Below, piece after piece: positions 41,608 to 49,742 of a stretch of DNA of 64,000 nucleotides. The translations under genes and the position numbers were made by a program. Each line of letters starts with the position of its first letter. The first letter of the stretch is position 1. The notes beneath the pieces were generated by a model, which made no database searches, was not told the origin of the DNA, and saw only the letters and a program-made list of their open reading frames with translations. This DNA comes from Xenorhabdus griffiniae (GTDB lineage Bacteria; Pseudomonadota; Gammaproteobacteria; Enterobacterales; Enterobacteriaceae): positions 3,380,001 through 3,444,000 of the forward strand of contig NZ_CP147737.1 in assembly GCF_037265215.1 (NCBI RefSeq), read 5' to 3'.

Positions 41608-41683
41608 GGGCGATTAGCTCAGTTGGTAGAGCATCTCCCTTACAAGGAGGGGGTCATCAGTTCGAATCTGGTATCGCCCACCA
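41608..41683 (+). tRNA. tRNA-Val(TAC), copy 3
   Basis: Identical in sequence to copies 1 and 2, 45 bases after copy 2. Confidence 0.97.
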
Positions 41684-41729
41684 CTTCATCGGGTTGTTTC
41701 GTCTCCAGTATCACATTGATATTTAGAAT

Positions 41730-41805
41730 GGGTCGTTAGCTCAGTCGGTAGAGCAGTTGACTTTTAATCAATTGGTCGCAGGTTCGAATCCTGCACGACC
41801 CACCA
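41730..41805 (+). tRNA. tRNA-Lys(TTT), copy 1
   Basis: 76 bases starting GGGTCGTTAGCTCAGTCGG, anticodon TTT in GACTTTTAATC, T-arm GCAGGTTCGAATCCTGC, CCA encoded. Confidence 0.97.
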
Positions 41806-41835
41806 TTTAAATATCAAAATCAAAATTATCTAATT

Positions 41836-41911
41836 GGGTCGTTAGCTCAGTCGGTAGAGCAGTTGACTTTTAATCAATTGGTCGGGAGTTCGAGCCTCCC
41901 ACGACCCACCA
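41836..41911 (+). tRNA. tRNA-Lys(TTT), copy 2, prophage integration site
   Basis: Anticodon TTT and the 5' half are identical to copy 1, but the T-arm is GGGAGTTCGAGCCTCCC, still a perfect stem. The integrase gene begins its 3' end only 15 bases downstream. The differing 3' half may have been supplied by the phage on integration, or may be the host's own second lysine tRNA. Confidence 0.96.
41871..41911 (+). other. Probable attL core of the prophage
   Basis: The 3' part of tRNA-Lys copy 2, from the anticodon arm to CCA, adjoins a leftward-transcribed tyrosine integrase. tRNA 3' ends are the usual attB for such enzymes. The exact core cannot be set without attR, which lies beyond the window. 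Confidence 0.65.
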
Positions 41912-41925
41912 ATTAAATCAATAGG

Positions 41926-43089
41926 TTACATGCTTATTTCTCTGTCACTAACTGCCACTTGGGACGCAGATGAGACGTGACTGTTAAAAATCGTATCTAT
42001 TTGTTTCGCGTGCTCGGTTAAATGGTTAGGTGCTAGATGGGCGTAACGTCTAACCATTTCGATTGACTCCCAGCCTCCCATTTCCTGTAAAATGGATAAT
42101 GGAACACCTGACTGCACCAACCAGCTAGCCCAAGTGTGGCGTAGATCGTGAAACCGGAAATCTTCTATCCCTGCCCTTTTCAATGCAGAATTCCATGATC
42201 TATTATTATCAACACGCATTTTTCTGATTGTTGGCGTCATGGTTCCATCACTTCTCATTGATGCTGTTTTGTGCACAAACACCCATCGGTGGTGATTACC
42301 AATCTGATCTCGAAGAACCTGACAGGCAGTGTCATTTAAAGCGACCCCTATCGCTTTTCCTGACTTACTGTCTTCGGGGTTCACCCACGCCACTTTGCGT
42401 TGCATATCAATTTGCTGCCATTCCAAGTTGATGATATTTGATCTCCTTAGTCCTGTTGCTAGTGCAAATCTGACAACAGATTTAAGGGGTTCAGGGCATT
42501 CAGATATCAATCTAACAGCTTCGTGTGGCTCCAGCCATCGGATGCGCCTACCTTTTGGCTGGTTTACTTTTATGATTGGAGCCTTATCAATCCACTTCCA
42601 TTCCCGCTCAGCGGCTCTGAGAATAGATTTTATTAGTGCCAAATATGATGATTTAGTGGACTGCGCCGCTGGTTTAGGAACATAAGCAGGGATATCCTTC
42701 CCTTTTCTGATGCATGTCTCTTTTTTTGCCAGCCATCTCGCTAATGTTGCTCTATTCTGTAATTTGCTAACAGCGGCATAAATTTTCGCTGACGTAATAT
42801 TCTTTAATAAACATCCCGAAAAACACTCCAACCAAAAACCCATCAAGCTCTTATCAGTATCAAGAGATTTTTTATCAGACTTTTCCTCCAGCCATCTGAC
42901 GCAGGCCTCCTCAAATATGACGTCAGGATAATCCCCCAGTTTATCAACTCGCCATAAGTCAGACCTTAATTTGTCGTGCAGTTCCTGCGCTTGCAGCTTG
43001 TCCTCTGTGCCAAGAGACTGTTTAATTCTCTGGCCGCCCGAGATCGTGATGTCGGCGTACCAAGTCTTGTTTCTGCGGAATATTGACAT
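41926..43089 (-). CDS. int: Phage tyrosine integrase
   Basis: Site-specific recombinase for insertion into tRNA-Lys. The catalytic residues are visible: R215 in TGLRRSN, the HDLRHTW box with H314 and R317, W340 in GGWES, and nucleophile Y349 in RRYAHL. The N-terminus ([11 protein letters not shown]) is an arm-binding domain. The length (387) is typical. Its 5' end overlaps the small HTH gene by 124 bases. It is the terminal gene of the leftward early arm. Confidence 0.96.
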   Translation of the reverse strand: MSIFRRNKTWYADITISGGQRIKQSLGTEDKLQAQELHDKLRSDLWRVDKLGDYPDVIFEEACVRWLEEKSDKKSLDTDKSLMGFWLECFSGCLLKNITSAKIYAAVSKLQNRATLARWLAKKETCIRKGKDIPAYVPKPAAQSTKSSYLALIKSILRAAEREWKWIDKAPIIKVNQPKGRRIRWLEPHEAVRLISECPEPLKSVVRFALATGLRRSNIINLEWQQIDMQRKVAWVNPEDSKSGKAIGVALNDTACQVLRDQIGNHHRWVFVHKTASMRSDGTMTPTIRKMRVDNNRSWNSALKRAGIEDFRFHDLRHTWASWLVQSGVPLSILQEMGGWESIEMVRRYAHLAPNHLTEHAKQIDTIFNSHVSSASQVAVSDREISM

Positions 43090-43313
43090 TTGTTACCTTC
43101 CTTAGCGTCAACCGCGCTCACGGTTACAGTGTGGATCGGATTGTTTAATGCGGCAATGCAATTTTGACGAGTGATAAGATAGGGGGATTGTTTTTTAGTT
43201 GGGTCTTTTCTGGCTGCCACTAATCGGCCTGTTCTAATCCAATTCCGTAATGTTGGTGGTGAGACCCCAACAAAATTACATGCTTCCGCAAATGTCAGGG
43301 GATATCTATCCAT
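42966..43313 (-). CDS. Helix-turn-helix protein, candidate excisionase
   Basis: 115 residues. Residues 5-55 read as a winged/MerR-like DNA-binding fold ([20 protein letters not shown], then [12 protein letters not shown]) as in AlpA- and Xis-type proteins. The C-terminal 60 residues are basic and cysteine-rich and overlap int in another frame, so the functional protein may be only the N-terminal part. A small DNA-binding gene right before int is the usual place of an excisionase. Role inferred. Confidence 0.65.
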   Translation of the reverse strand: MDRYPLTFAEACNFVGVSPPTLRNWIRTGRLVAARKDPTKKQSPYLITRQNCIAALNNPIHTVTVSAVDAKEGNKCQYSAETRLGTPTSRSRAARELNSLLAQRTSCKRRNCTTN

Positions 43314-43521
43314 CCTTCATCTCCTTCTGAATCATCCGCACATAATACGCCAGCACTGATTTAGCGCTGAATTTCATGTGGTTGAGTGGTTTAAATTTGG
43401 GGGTGTATTTATCGAGAATTGCGGCGACTGCGACATCGTCGTATTTGGGTAGGTTGTTTAACTCATTCAGGCACTCCCTCGCCACCTGTCGTCGTCCGTT
43501 CTCGAATGATTGGTTATTCAT
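43306..43521 (-). CDS. Unknown small phage protein (71 residues)
   Basis: Soluble, predicted helical protein with no recognised domain (SFENGRRQVARECLNEL; SAKSVLAYYVRMIQKEM). Its stop overlaps the HTH gene start by a few bases, so it is part of the leftward operon. Upstream, at 43558-43581, is an inverted repeat CGGTTGAC...GTCAACCG. Confidence 0.65.
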   Translation of the reverse strand: MNNQSFENGRRQVARECLNELNNLPKYDDVAVAAILDKYTPKFKPLNHMKFSAKSVLAYYVRMIQKEMKDG

Positions 43522-43557
43522 GATGCTCGGTTGACAAATTCGATTTAATTTGCAAAA

Positions 43558-43581
43558 CGGTTGACGCTAAATAGTCAACCG
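43558..43581. repeat. Inverted repeat upstream of the int-side genes
   Basis: CGGTTGAC (43558-43565) and GTCAACCG (43574-43581) form an 8-bp stem with an 8-base loop. GGTTGACA occurs again 29 bases to the left. It could be a protein site or a transcript hairpin; no T run follows. Confidence 0.5.
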
Positions 43582-43605
43582 ACACTCTTTCCGTTCTCGA
43601 ATTTG

Positions 43606-44247
43606 TTAGTCATTGGTGGTGAATTTAACCTCACTAATAAATTCGATATTATTTTGGGGTGACTCATTACCCCATAAATCCCAGCCCTCGACTGTCTCAC
43701 GGGCAAATAATTCAATGCGTGGTACATCACCGTATAATTGCTCTAATCGGTAGTGAGCTTCTCGCGGCTTTTGCGAGTGTTCACCCAGACACGAATAAAT
43801 AACCTGTTTCACGCTGGCGCTTTGTCGTGGCAGTCCATTACCACGAACGGCGATCAATACATCCTCGGTGTTGCTGCGGGTGTAGTTGCCGCCGTTCATC
43901 CGTGTTTCGGTGTTGAGCAGTTCCATAAAGTCATGAGCATCGAACAGCCTTTCTTCCCGAATAGCCTTATTGATACGTTCCATCGCTAACTTATTCAGCT
44001 TTATCCACGTGAACAGCTTCATGGTCTTAACTGTAAATCCCCATGCCTCAGCCAGCTTAATAGCTTCCAATGCAAAGTTCCCCGTGTACCACATGCAGAG
44101 TACGGAATTTTCAGCGGCTATTTGTTCTATGGGTAATCGGGTGAGGGAATAAAAATCGGTAGTAGAGTAGTGGTTATTGGCGGCTCCGTTGCTGGCTGCG
44201 TTATTATATTGCCACAGGGGATCAGCTACGATGAGGCTGTATTTCAT
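43606..44247 (-). CDS. MT-A70 family adenine methyltransferase-like protein
   Basis: 213 residues. The start MKYSLIVADPLWQYNN places the motif IV tetrapeptide at residues 9-12, but as DPLW rather than the usual DPPW. Downstream features fit the family: NHYSTTDFYSL, CMWYTGNFA, the glycine-rich KQSVIYSCLGEHSQKP-like end (KQVIYSCLGEHSQKPREAHY) and ELFARE. Phage members methylate adenine in DNA and can protect against host restriction. It is followed by small leftward genes. Confidence 0.85.
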   Translation of the reverse strand: MKYSLIVADPLWQYNNAASNGAANNHYSTTDFYSLTRLPIEQIAAENSVLCMWYTGNFALEAIKLAEAWGFTVKTMKLFTWIKLNKLAMERINKAIREERLFDAHDFMELLNTETRMNGGNYTRSNTEDVLIAVRGNGLPRQSASVKQVIYSCLGEHSQKPREAHYRLEQLYGDVPRIELFARETVEGWDLWGNESPQNNIEFISEVKFTTND

Positions 44248-44462
44248 TCTCCATCCCTACTGTTACTTATATTAAATGGCAATCCATCTGCCTCCATAGG
44301 GTTAATATTTGCAAAATCACATGGAATAATGAGACCGCCAAACTCTTTAACCATCATTAATGCTTGTTGGGCTTGAATCGCGATAATATTTTTTGGTAAC
44401 ACTAATTGATAAGTTACTCCATCAATTAAGACCAAAGTCGTCATTGCTTGAACTTGTTTCAT
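44244..44462 (-). CDS. Unknown small phage protein (72 residues)
   Basis: Not recognised; a hydrophobic, beta-prone N-terminal half (MTTLVLIDGVTYQLVLPKNI). It overlaps the methylase start by four bases (ATGA type), indicating translational coupling with it. Confidence 0.6.
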   Translation of the reverse strand: MKQVQAMTTLVLIDGVTYQLVLPKNIIAIQAQQALMMVKEFGGLIIPCDFANINPMEADGLPFNISNSRDGE

Positions 44463-44475
44463 GGCTATATTCTCG

Positions 44476-44598
44476 TTATTTGTTTGGGTGGCGGTATAGA
44501 TTTACTGCAAATATGCTTTTGTTATCACCTATATCATCAATGCTTTTATAAACCTTACCATCAGCTAAATTATATAGCCACAGGCGCCATATTTTCAT
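44476..44598 (-). CDS. Unknown 40-residue phage protein
   Basis: A short frame on the minus strand starting MKIWRLWLYNLADGKVYKSI and ending NLYRHPNK. It fills the gap between two leftward genes and overlaps the end of the upstream one by 29 bases. There is no clear ribosome site, so translation may depend on coupling. Confidence 0.4.
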   Translation of the reverse strand: MKIWRLWLYNLADGKVYKSIDDIGDNKSIFAVNLYRHPNK

Positions 44599-44947
44599 AT
44601 TCAGATACTTTCGATTGCAGCTTGACAATTCCATCAACTAATGCACATATAATAGCACCATTTATGTCAGCCAATTTATGCCAGTCCGCATCATCCTGAT
44701 GGTACGCATTAATAATAATCTCATATTCAGCGAGCTTTTCTACTGCTTCGCAAAGTGTGATTAACTTCTTAGGTGCTCTCATTAAATCAAGATAATCAAT
44801 CGCTGCTTGGAATTTAAATCTATCAGCATCGCTGTTTGATTTCATAAAACTATCGTATGCTAACAACGCTAATTCACTACGTTTTTTCATTTCCCGCGCC
44901 AACTCAAACGCTTCTTTGCATAAATCTGAATTAGTCATTATCATCAC
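44570..44947 (-). CDS. Unknown phage protein (125 residues)
   Basis: Highly helical, acidic protein with no recognised domain. An alternative start three residues in (MTNSDLCKEAFELAREMKK) is possible. It overlaps the upstream 186-residue gene by 17 bases. It belongs to the leftward early operon. Confidence 0.65.
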   Translation of the reverse strand: MMIMTNSDLCKEAFELAREMKKRSELALLAYDSFMKSNSDADRFKFQAAIDYLDLMRAPKKLITLCEAVEKLAEYEIIINAYHQDDADWHKLADINGAIICALVDGIVKLQSKVSEYENMAPVAI

Positions 44948-45491
44948 CTGTATATTTAATTTTACCCGTCAATATCCCATCAATTAGTGTGCGCATTTCC
45001 CAGCACCAATAGAAAGATTCGACATAAACAGATAGTTGTTCGTAGTTATGTTGCTTGCGCTGAATAAATTTTTCGGCAGCTTCACGGGTTAAATGCGTGT
45101 TTACGGTTCTGTAGTCATATTTCCAGTGGAAAACATAGGCATCCTCTAATACAAATATTATGCATTCAGCTTTGTCGTGATCATCTAATTCTGACCAATC
45201 AGATAAATATTCCTCTTGGGCGTGTTTAAATATTCTTTCTTTCTGTGTATCTTCAAAACTATCTAATGCCGCCTCAATGGAGTAATATTCCCAACAATCG
45301 CAATATATGCCTATCTCATCATCTTCGAGGCCAACAACTTTAACTCGTTCTCTCACTGTGAATGATGGGTTCGTTGTAAAATGCTGGTCAACGCCAGCCC
45401 CTTTATGTTGATATTTGAGGCGATTAACAAAATCATTCCATGTTTCACGGGATAATTCGCCGCCGTCTGCCAGTGATGTAAAATCAGTCAT
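44931..45491 (-). CDS. Unknown phage protein (186 residues)
   Basis: Acidic protein rich in Trp, Tyr and Asp with no recognised domain (segments WNDFVNRLKYQHKGAGVDQH and VERVKVVGLEDDEIGIYCD-like). No membrane segments or signal. It overlaps the stop of the upstream zinc-finger gene by one base and the next gene by 17. Confidence 0.7.
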   Translation of the reverse strand: MTDFTSLADGGELSRETWNDFVNRLKYQHKGAGVDQHFTTNPSFTVRERVKVVGLEDDEIGIYCDCWEYYSIEAALDSFEDTQKERIFKHAQEEYLSDWSELDDHDKAECIIFVLEDAYVFHWKYDYRTVNTHLTREAAEKFIQRKQHNYEQLSVYVESFYWCWEMRTLIDGILTGKIKYTGDDND

Positions 45492-45919
45492 TATTTAAAC
45501 TCCCTGCATATATTCGCTGCCCGTTCGCACATATCAGTATCAAACCAGCCGAAGTGGCATTTGCTAGGACTAATGTCTAGCTGTTTTGCTAACCAATGGT
45601 ACGCCTCCGTGCGCGCCCAATTCCATTTTTCTCTGACGTAATCGAAATGCTGATGGGCTGATAGACGCGCTATCCGTGTCGGTTTATCCGCCAGTGACCC
45701 CATCGGGATATCCGTTCCCTGATGCATGCTGACACGCGCACCACATGTCCAGCAGTGGTATAACCACGGCCAGCGGTTGTCATGGATACGTTTAAATACA
45801 TTCAGATGATGCTCAATCATCACGTGCCTGCCACAATATCGGCAGTGTGTCGGAATGGGGTAGAGGTCGTTAACTCTGAGAACTGCTTTTGGATTTGGGT
45901 TCCATGGGGTGTATTGCAT
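45491..45919 (-). CDS. Zinc-finger phage protein (DUF3268-like)
   Basis: 142 residues from the ATG at 45919, which has AAGGAG eight bases upstream; an ATG 30 bases further out is in frame but lacks such a site. Two CxxC pairs, HCRYCGR and YHCWTCGA, about 40 residues apart make one zinc-ribbon-like site. The C-terminal half is helical and Trp/His-rich. I recall this layout as DUF3268 in Enterobacterales phages; the function is unknown. The gene start overlaps the upstream methyltransferase by 100 bases. Confidence 0.72.
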   Translation of the reverse strand: MQYTPWNPNPKAVLRVNDLYPIPTHCRYCGRHVMIEHHLNVFKRIHDNRWPWLYHCWTCGARVSMHQGTDIPMGSLADKPTRIARLSAHQHFDYVREKWNWARTEAYHWLAKQLDISPSKCHFGWFDTDMCERAANICREFK

Positions 45920-46395
45920 GAGGGACTCTCCTTCATGAATGCCACCCAATGTGTATTTGCCCTTTTTCCTGACGGGTGGCCAAACAATGGTGATTGAGAT
46001 ACCAGCGCTAATATTTCACTGGTTTTGATTTGCGTTTCATTCCATTTAAAAATCAGTGTTCCTGCTGGGCGTAATACTCTAAATGCCTCCCTGAATCCCT
46101 GTGCTAAATCATCGCGCCAATTATTTTTATCCAATATGCCGTATTTCTTCCGCTGCCAACCGTTTTCACCTGCTCGTTCCAGATGAGGCGGATCGAATAC
46201 AACTAACTGAAATGAATTACTGGTAAATGGCAGGGCGCGGAAATCACAGATAATATCCGGTTCAATATTCAACTCCCTGCCATCGCATAAAATATGACGC
46301 TCTCGCCGGATATCGCAAAAAATAACATTGGGATTATTGCGGTCGAACCAAAACATCCGGCTGCCGCAACACATATCCAATATGGTTGGTGACAC
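45820..46395 (-). CDS. Class I SAM-dependent methyltransferase
   Basis: 191 residues. It starts ILDMCCGSRMFWFDRNNPNV (SAM motif I in a Cys-rich form) and has the motif IV DPPH in LVVFDPPHLERAG, typical of a small phage DNA methylase. The start is GTG with a GGAGG site seven bases upstream. Its last 33 codons overlap the zinc-finger gene in another frame. The target base is unknown. This is the second methyltransferase in the leftward arm. Confidence 0.82.
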   Translation of the reverse strand: MSPTILDMCCGSRMFWFDRNNPNVIFCDIRRERHILCDGRELNIEPDIICDFRALPFTSNSFQLVVFDPPHLERAGENGWQRKKYGILDKNNWRDDLAQGFREAFRVLRPAGTLIFKWNETQIKTSEILALVSQSPLFGHPSGKRANTHWVAFMKESPSCNTPHGTQIQKQFSELTTSTPFRHTADIVAGT

Positions 46396-46516
46396 AATAA
46401 TCCTCCCGCCGCATAGCAGCGTAGTGATGAAATGGTTTTGATTATTTAGTTAATATTGGGATTGCCGAGCACAAATACCCGGTGTTGAAAATCGGTGGAA
46501 TGGTATAATCTGGGTT

Positions 46517-46663
46517 TCAGCTTTTCCCCTGTTTTTGCCTTTCCGCATACTCTTTAGCCCATTTACGATTACAGATAACGCATTTTCCATTTGCTACAAA
46601 CCTCTCCGTATGTCCATGCGGACAGGGTTTCCCCTGAAAATATTTACTGGACTCCTTGATCAT
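46517..46663 (-). CDS. 48-residue zinc-finger phage protein
   Basis: Short frame starting MIKESSKYFQGKPCPHGHTE and continuing through NGKCVICNRKWAKEYAERQ. It has the C-x-H-G-H ... C-x-x-C arrangement common in tiny phage proteins related to HNH-type zinc modules. A GGAGA ribosome site lies 10 bases upstream. It overlaps the end of the ATPase gene by 20 bases. Confidence 0.65.
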   Translation of the reverse strand: MIKESSKYFQGKPCPHGHTERFVANGKCVICNRKWAKEYAERQKQGKS

Positions 46664-47714
46664 TAGTTTGTGTCTCCATAATCATGGATTTTATTTTCCC
46701 AAACCCCTGTTTTAATACTTCGCTATTCATCCCCTCAATAGCTGTCCAGCTCCGTGTGGCAAAAATGTTTTCCATAACGTCCAATCGCTGTTCTTTAGCT
46801 TCTTTGCTGTTCCCATCCAGCCCCAATTTTACGAATAACCCCTTTATTTCCTCGCACATGATTTCTCTTTGGCGCCTTTCGTACTGAAAACCATCATCCG
46901 TGATTTCGTTAACAAACAGCATTGAGCTGTCATGCTGCTCCATTGAATCAAAGTGCTTTCCGCCGATGTTGAGAAAATCAAAATGTGGAGCGAATGTCTG
47001 GAAAGTAGGGAAGTCGAACTCTTGTCCATTGAGCCTGTCAGTGCGATCCTTCTCTACCAGCGCCCTGTTAATGATTCTGCCGTTTTCTCTGTGCTTAATC
47101 ATTTCGATGAGTAGCGATGGTTCATATCCCATCTCTTTCTCGGTTGCCATTTTTGTACCGTTAGTGATGAGTTCCATCTTTCCTGTTTCATCATTTTTTT
47201 GGTACTCATAAATAGAACCTGCACGACCACAAACTATTGCGTGGATCTTTGAAGAGAGGAATAAGTCGGTAAATTCAGCCCACTTGGCTTTGATAGGCTT
47301 CCAGTGATGGAATTCAAGCTGATAAACAGGTTTTGCACGTGGATTATTCTTTTGGCGTTGAGTATTGAGTTGCTTTAGATAACTATCCTGACAATCTTTC
47401 CATACGTGAGTAATTGAGTCTGCAATGATAATGGAGCATTCCTGTTCCGCTTCCCGCCAAAATCCCATCAAATCTTTAATTGCTCGGCTCTCGTCATAAA
47501 CTAAAAATTCAATACCAACAGCCTCAAAAAACGGAATTATGTATGTTGCCGCTGGTTCTGTATCGAACATAGCAACAGGTTTTTTGAGATTATATGTTTT
47601 CCATAACCCTACAGCTATTTCCGTTGCTGTTCTGGTTTTCCCTGACCCCGCATCACCGTAAATTCCAATTTTTGCAAACGCCTGCTTCCGCTCGGCTTTC
47701 TTCAAATAACTTTT
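46644..47714 (-). CDS. AAA-type ATPase, Sak4/RecA-like recombination protein
   Basis: 356 residues from the ATG at 47714, which has AGGAGA seven bases upstream and gives MKSYLKKAERKQAFAKIGIY. The Walker A motif GDAGSGKT follows directly, with Walker B-like SIIIADSITHVWKD and a central arm that fits the AAA_24/Sak4 group of phage single-strand annealing ATPases. No lambda-like beta or exonuclease gene is visible, so this may be the phage's main recombinase. It lies in the leftward arm, where lambdoid phages keep recombination genes. Confidence 0.75.
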   Translation of the reverse strand, partial: KSYLKKAERKQAFAKIGIYGDAGSGKTRTATEIAVGLWKTYNLKKPVAMFDTEPAATYIIPFFEAVGIEFLVYDESRAIKDLMGFWREAEQECSIIIADSITHVWKDCQDSYLKQLNTQRQKNNPRAKPVYQLEFHHWKPIKAKWAEFTDLFLSSKIHAIVCGRAGSIYEYQKNDETGKMELITNGTKMATEKEMGYEPSLLIEMIKHRENGRIINRALVEKDRTDRLNGQEFDFPTFQTFAPHFDFLNIGGKHFDSMEQHDSSMLFVNEITDDGFQYERRQREIMCEEIKGLFVKLGLDGNSKEAKEQRLDVMENIFATRSWTAIEGMNSEVLKQGFGKIKSMIMETQTNDQGVQ

Positions 47715-47986
47715 CATGCTTGTCTCCTCTGCACCTGACACAAACATAATTTGCGTAGCAGGTCATTAACCATCTCATCGACCTCATCGCCCGCATCGAA
47801 CAGTTCACTGAATATCTCATTCATCCGTGGTGAGAAAATAGAGCATGTCCCTTCTGGTAATGAGTTATATAATCTGTGAGCGTCGTTTTCTTGTTGTTCC
47901 TCTACAGCTTCCTGATAGGCTGCCTCTTCCATTCTGCGCTCATATTGCTCATCCTGAGCACCGTAGGGGTTGTAATCGAATCTCAT
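47714..47986 (-). CDS. Unknown acidic phage protein (90 residues)
   Basis: Helical, Glu- and Gln-rich N-terminal half (EQYERRMEEAAYQEAVEEQQ), then a C-terminal segment ending in LCQVQRRQA. Its stop overlaps the ATPase start as ATGA, so the two are coupled and the product may be a partner of the ATPase. Confidence 0.65.
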   Translation of the reverse strand: MRFDYNPYGAQDEQYERRMEEAAYQEAVEEQQENDAHRLYNSLPEGTCSIFSPRMNEIFSELFDAGDEVDEMVNDLLRKLCLCQVQRRQA

Positions 47987-48399
47987 GCCGCCTCCCGATG
48001 TAATTGCCTGTTCAATTCCATTGATATTTTGCGCCCCATCCCTGATTTGATAATCGCCTCAACCAAACTCACCTCATCACAGTTATTCACGAGATGAGTT
48101 ATTATTTCGCTAGGGTCTGGATTGGAGCGTTTGGTGAACTCTGAGAATGTCATGTCAATTTGCAGGTCTGCGGGGTCTTTGAATATTACCTGTGTGCGTC
48201 CATGCAGCGTCTTGCTGGTCGTTTCCGCATAGGTATAACTGAGCGTGATTGGATACATGATTACCTCTGTTAAATCGGAATAAATACAGTTAATGAGATG
48301 AGAAAGAGAGTAATTCGGCGCTTCCATGCGCCGCCGGTTCCTAACTGCTTGCGGTTTTGTGGGTACGACCGCACACCCGTCGAACATGTTGTTACGCAT
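47983..48399 (-). CDS. Unknown phage protein (138 or 91 residues)
   Basis: Two starts are possible. The ATG at 48399 has GAGGG eight bases upstream. An internal ATG at 48258 (MYPITLSYTYAETTSKTLHG) has AGAGG at a good distance and begins the more protein-like part. The first 47 residues are basic (VRNRRRMEAPNYSLSHLINC) and could be a separate regulatory leader. No domain is recognised. It overlaps the next gene by ATGA. Confidence 0.6.
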   Translation of the reverse strand: MRNNMFDGCAVVPTKPQAVRNRRRMEAPNYSLSHLINCIYSDLTEVIMYPITLSYTYAETTSKTLHGRTQVIFKDPADLQIDMTFSEFTKRSNPDPSEIITHLVNNCDEVSLVEAIIKSGMGRKISMELNRQLHREAA

Positions 48400-48447
48400 G
48401 TAACAGTCCCTCGTTAGTGAAAACGATTTGTGATTTTCGAGTTTGGA

Positions 48448-48849
48448 TTATTTAGAGGTCAGCGCAATCAGCGCTTTGGCGTGCAGTTCGGCGGATTCGA
48501 GGTCGAGGTGGATTAGTCCGCGTTGTAGCCAAGTGATATCATCTATGCCTCCATCCCAAAGCATAATTTCTTCAGAATCTGCGTAAATATCTGGAAGGTA
48601 ATAATGTGTTAGTTCAGGCAACGGCTCCCTCACTGGCTCAGGAACATCATATACCCCAATTTTTATAGTGCGGGGTTTTAGTCGGTACATCAAATGGATA
48701 TCAAAATTGATGGCGCGATCGCAATCTGTCCAGATGACATTATCAACACAGTTAAATGCACCATATTGAAAATGCTCCCACGGTTTATCCGTTTCCTGAG
48801 CTAATTTCGCGTATTCCATAATTAAATCGGCGTGAATGTGTTTAGGCAT
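48448..48849 (-). CDS. Unknown phage protein (133 residues)
   Basis: Acidic soluble protein of a type common in lambdoid left arms, beginning MPKHIHADLIMEYAKLAQET, with a Trp-rich middle (WEHFQYGAFNCVDNVIW) and proline-rich PEPVREPLPEL. Function unknown. It lies three bases after the upstream gene. Confidence 0.65.
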   Translation of the reverse strand: MPKHIHADLIMEYAKLAQETDKPWEHFQYGAFNCVDNVIWTDCDRAINFDIHLMYRLKPRTIKIGVYDVPEPVREPLPELTHYYLPDIYADSEEIMLWDGGIDDITWLQRGLIHLDLESAELHAKALIALTSK

Positions 48850-48852
48850 TGT

Positions 48853-49068
48853 TTATCTATCCTCCAATGGCATCGCACCGTCTTCTGGGTAATCAGTGCA
48901 ATAGACACCCAGTTGTTCTATATAAAAACCACCGTCATCCTGAATTGCTAAATTAGTGCCAATAGTAAATTCTTCGCTTAATCTTATTTCTTCTACTTTC
49001 TCGTAGGGGATTCCTACGAAATCACAAATGCGCTGAAATTGTTTAATTGTTAGTGTGATTTTACTCAT
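48853..49068 (-). CDS. Unknown phage protein (71 residues)
   Basis: The start MSKITLTIKQFQRICDFVGI at 49068 is chosen over one 39 bases upstream because AGGAAAATG lies just before it. Small acidic protein with a possible N-terminal helix-turn-helix; not recognised. Confidence 0.6.
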   Translation of the reverse strand: MSKITLTIKQFQRICDFVGIPYEKVEEIRLSEEFTIGTNLAIQDDGGFYIEQLGVYCTDYPEDGAMPLEDR

Positions 49069-49137
49069 TATCATTTTCCTATATTCAGGTAATAAAAAGC
49101 CCCGCATTGGCGAGGCTGGTGATTATTATTTAAAATT

Positions 49138-49332
49138 TTATGCCATACATAATAATGTTATCGTAGGGACTAATAATGCTAACGCTATTAGCACGCATAT
49201 AAATTTAACTATTTTGTTCTTAGATGTGCATCCTATATACATAGATAACACTCCAACTGGAAGCGTTAACCACCAACACATCAAAAACATAAATTTGAAC
49301 CATTCAAGGCTATACATTTCTGCTACTAACAC
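49138..49332 (-). CDS. Small two-span membrane protein
   Basis: 64 residues with hydrophobic segments at about 11-33 and 42-63. The GTG start has GAGGG seven bases upstream. Small membrane proteins in the left arms of lambdoid phages are often superinfection-exclusion or membrane-stress factors; the role here is unknown. Confidence 0.55.
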   Translation of the reverse strand: MLVAEMYSLEWFKFMFLMCWWLTLPVGVLSMYIGCTSKNKIVKFICVLIALALLVPTITLLCMA

Positions 49333-49418
49333 ACATATTCCCTCATGAATTCATTGTCGAATCCATGAATATATCAGAGTCACTCACCACAGCCCACTCG
49401 GAAATGAGCTGGAGTTAG

Positions 49419-49742
49419 TTAATTTCCACCGACGGTTAAATCGAATTCTCTTTTAGTAATGGCTGGCTGCAACCCATTTGCAATGGGTATTTCATTTTCC
49501 GGTTCTGGTGACTTTATAAAACGCCAGCCTTTGAATAATCTCCCTGTGTAAATATTATCCATGTAACCTGGAAAGCAGCCTATTTTATCCCGCAAAAATT
49601 CCAGTGCTGCCATTCTTTCTGAGATATCCGATTTCATCCGATTAAATTCATAATCAGTCATTACACCCTCACTATTAGTTATTATTGCGCCTGAATATTT
49701 AACCACCTCAGGCGGCAGTGGTTCCTCGCTTTCCACAGTCAA
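49419..49742 (-). CDS. Unknown phage protein (107 residues)
   Basis: Begins MTVESEEPLPPEVVKYSGAI. No recognised domain; middle portion helical (MKSDISERMAALEFLRDKIG). The 5' end lies across the conserved leader element of the rightward gene at 49791, so the start may in fact be internal (an ATG at 49661, MTDYEFNRMKSDISERMAAL). Confidence 0.5.
   Translation of the reverse strand: MTVESEEPLPPEVVKYSGAIITNSEGVMTDYEFNRMKSDISERMAALEFLRDKIGCFPGYMDNIYTGRLFKGWRFIKSPEPENEIPIANGLQPAITKREFDLTVGGN

Noticed and set aside
41268..41726. A 152-codon open frame across the tRNA-Val cluster
   Set aside because: It is created by three identical tRNA genes read through in one frame, giving a repeated peptide. 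The tRNAs explain the sequence fully.
49055..49348. A rightward 97-codon frame
   Set aside because: It is antisense to the small two-span membrane protein gene, which has a better ribosome site and a coherent hydrophobic pattern.
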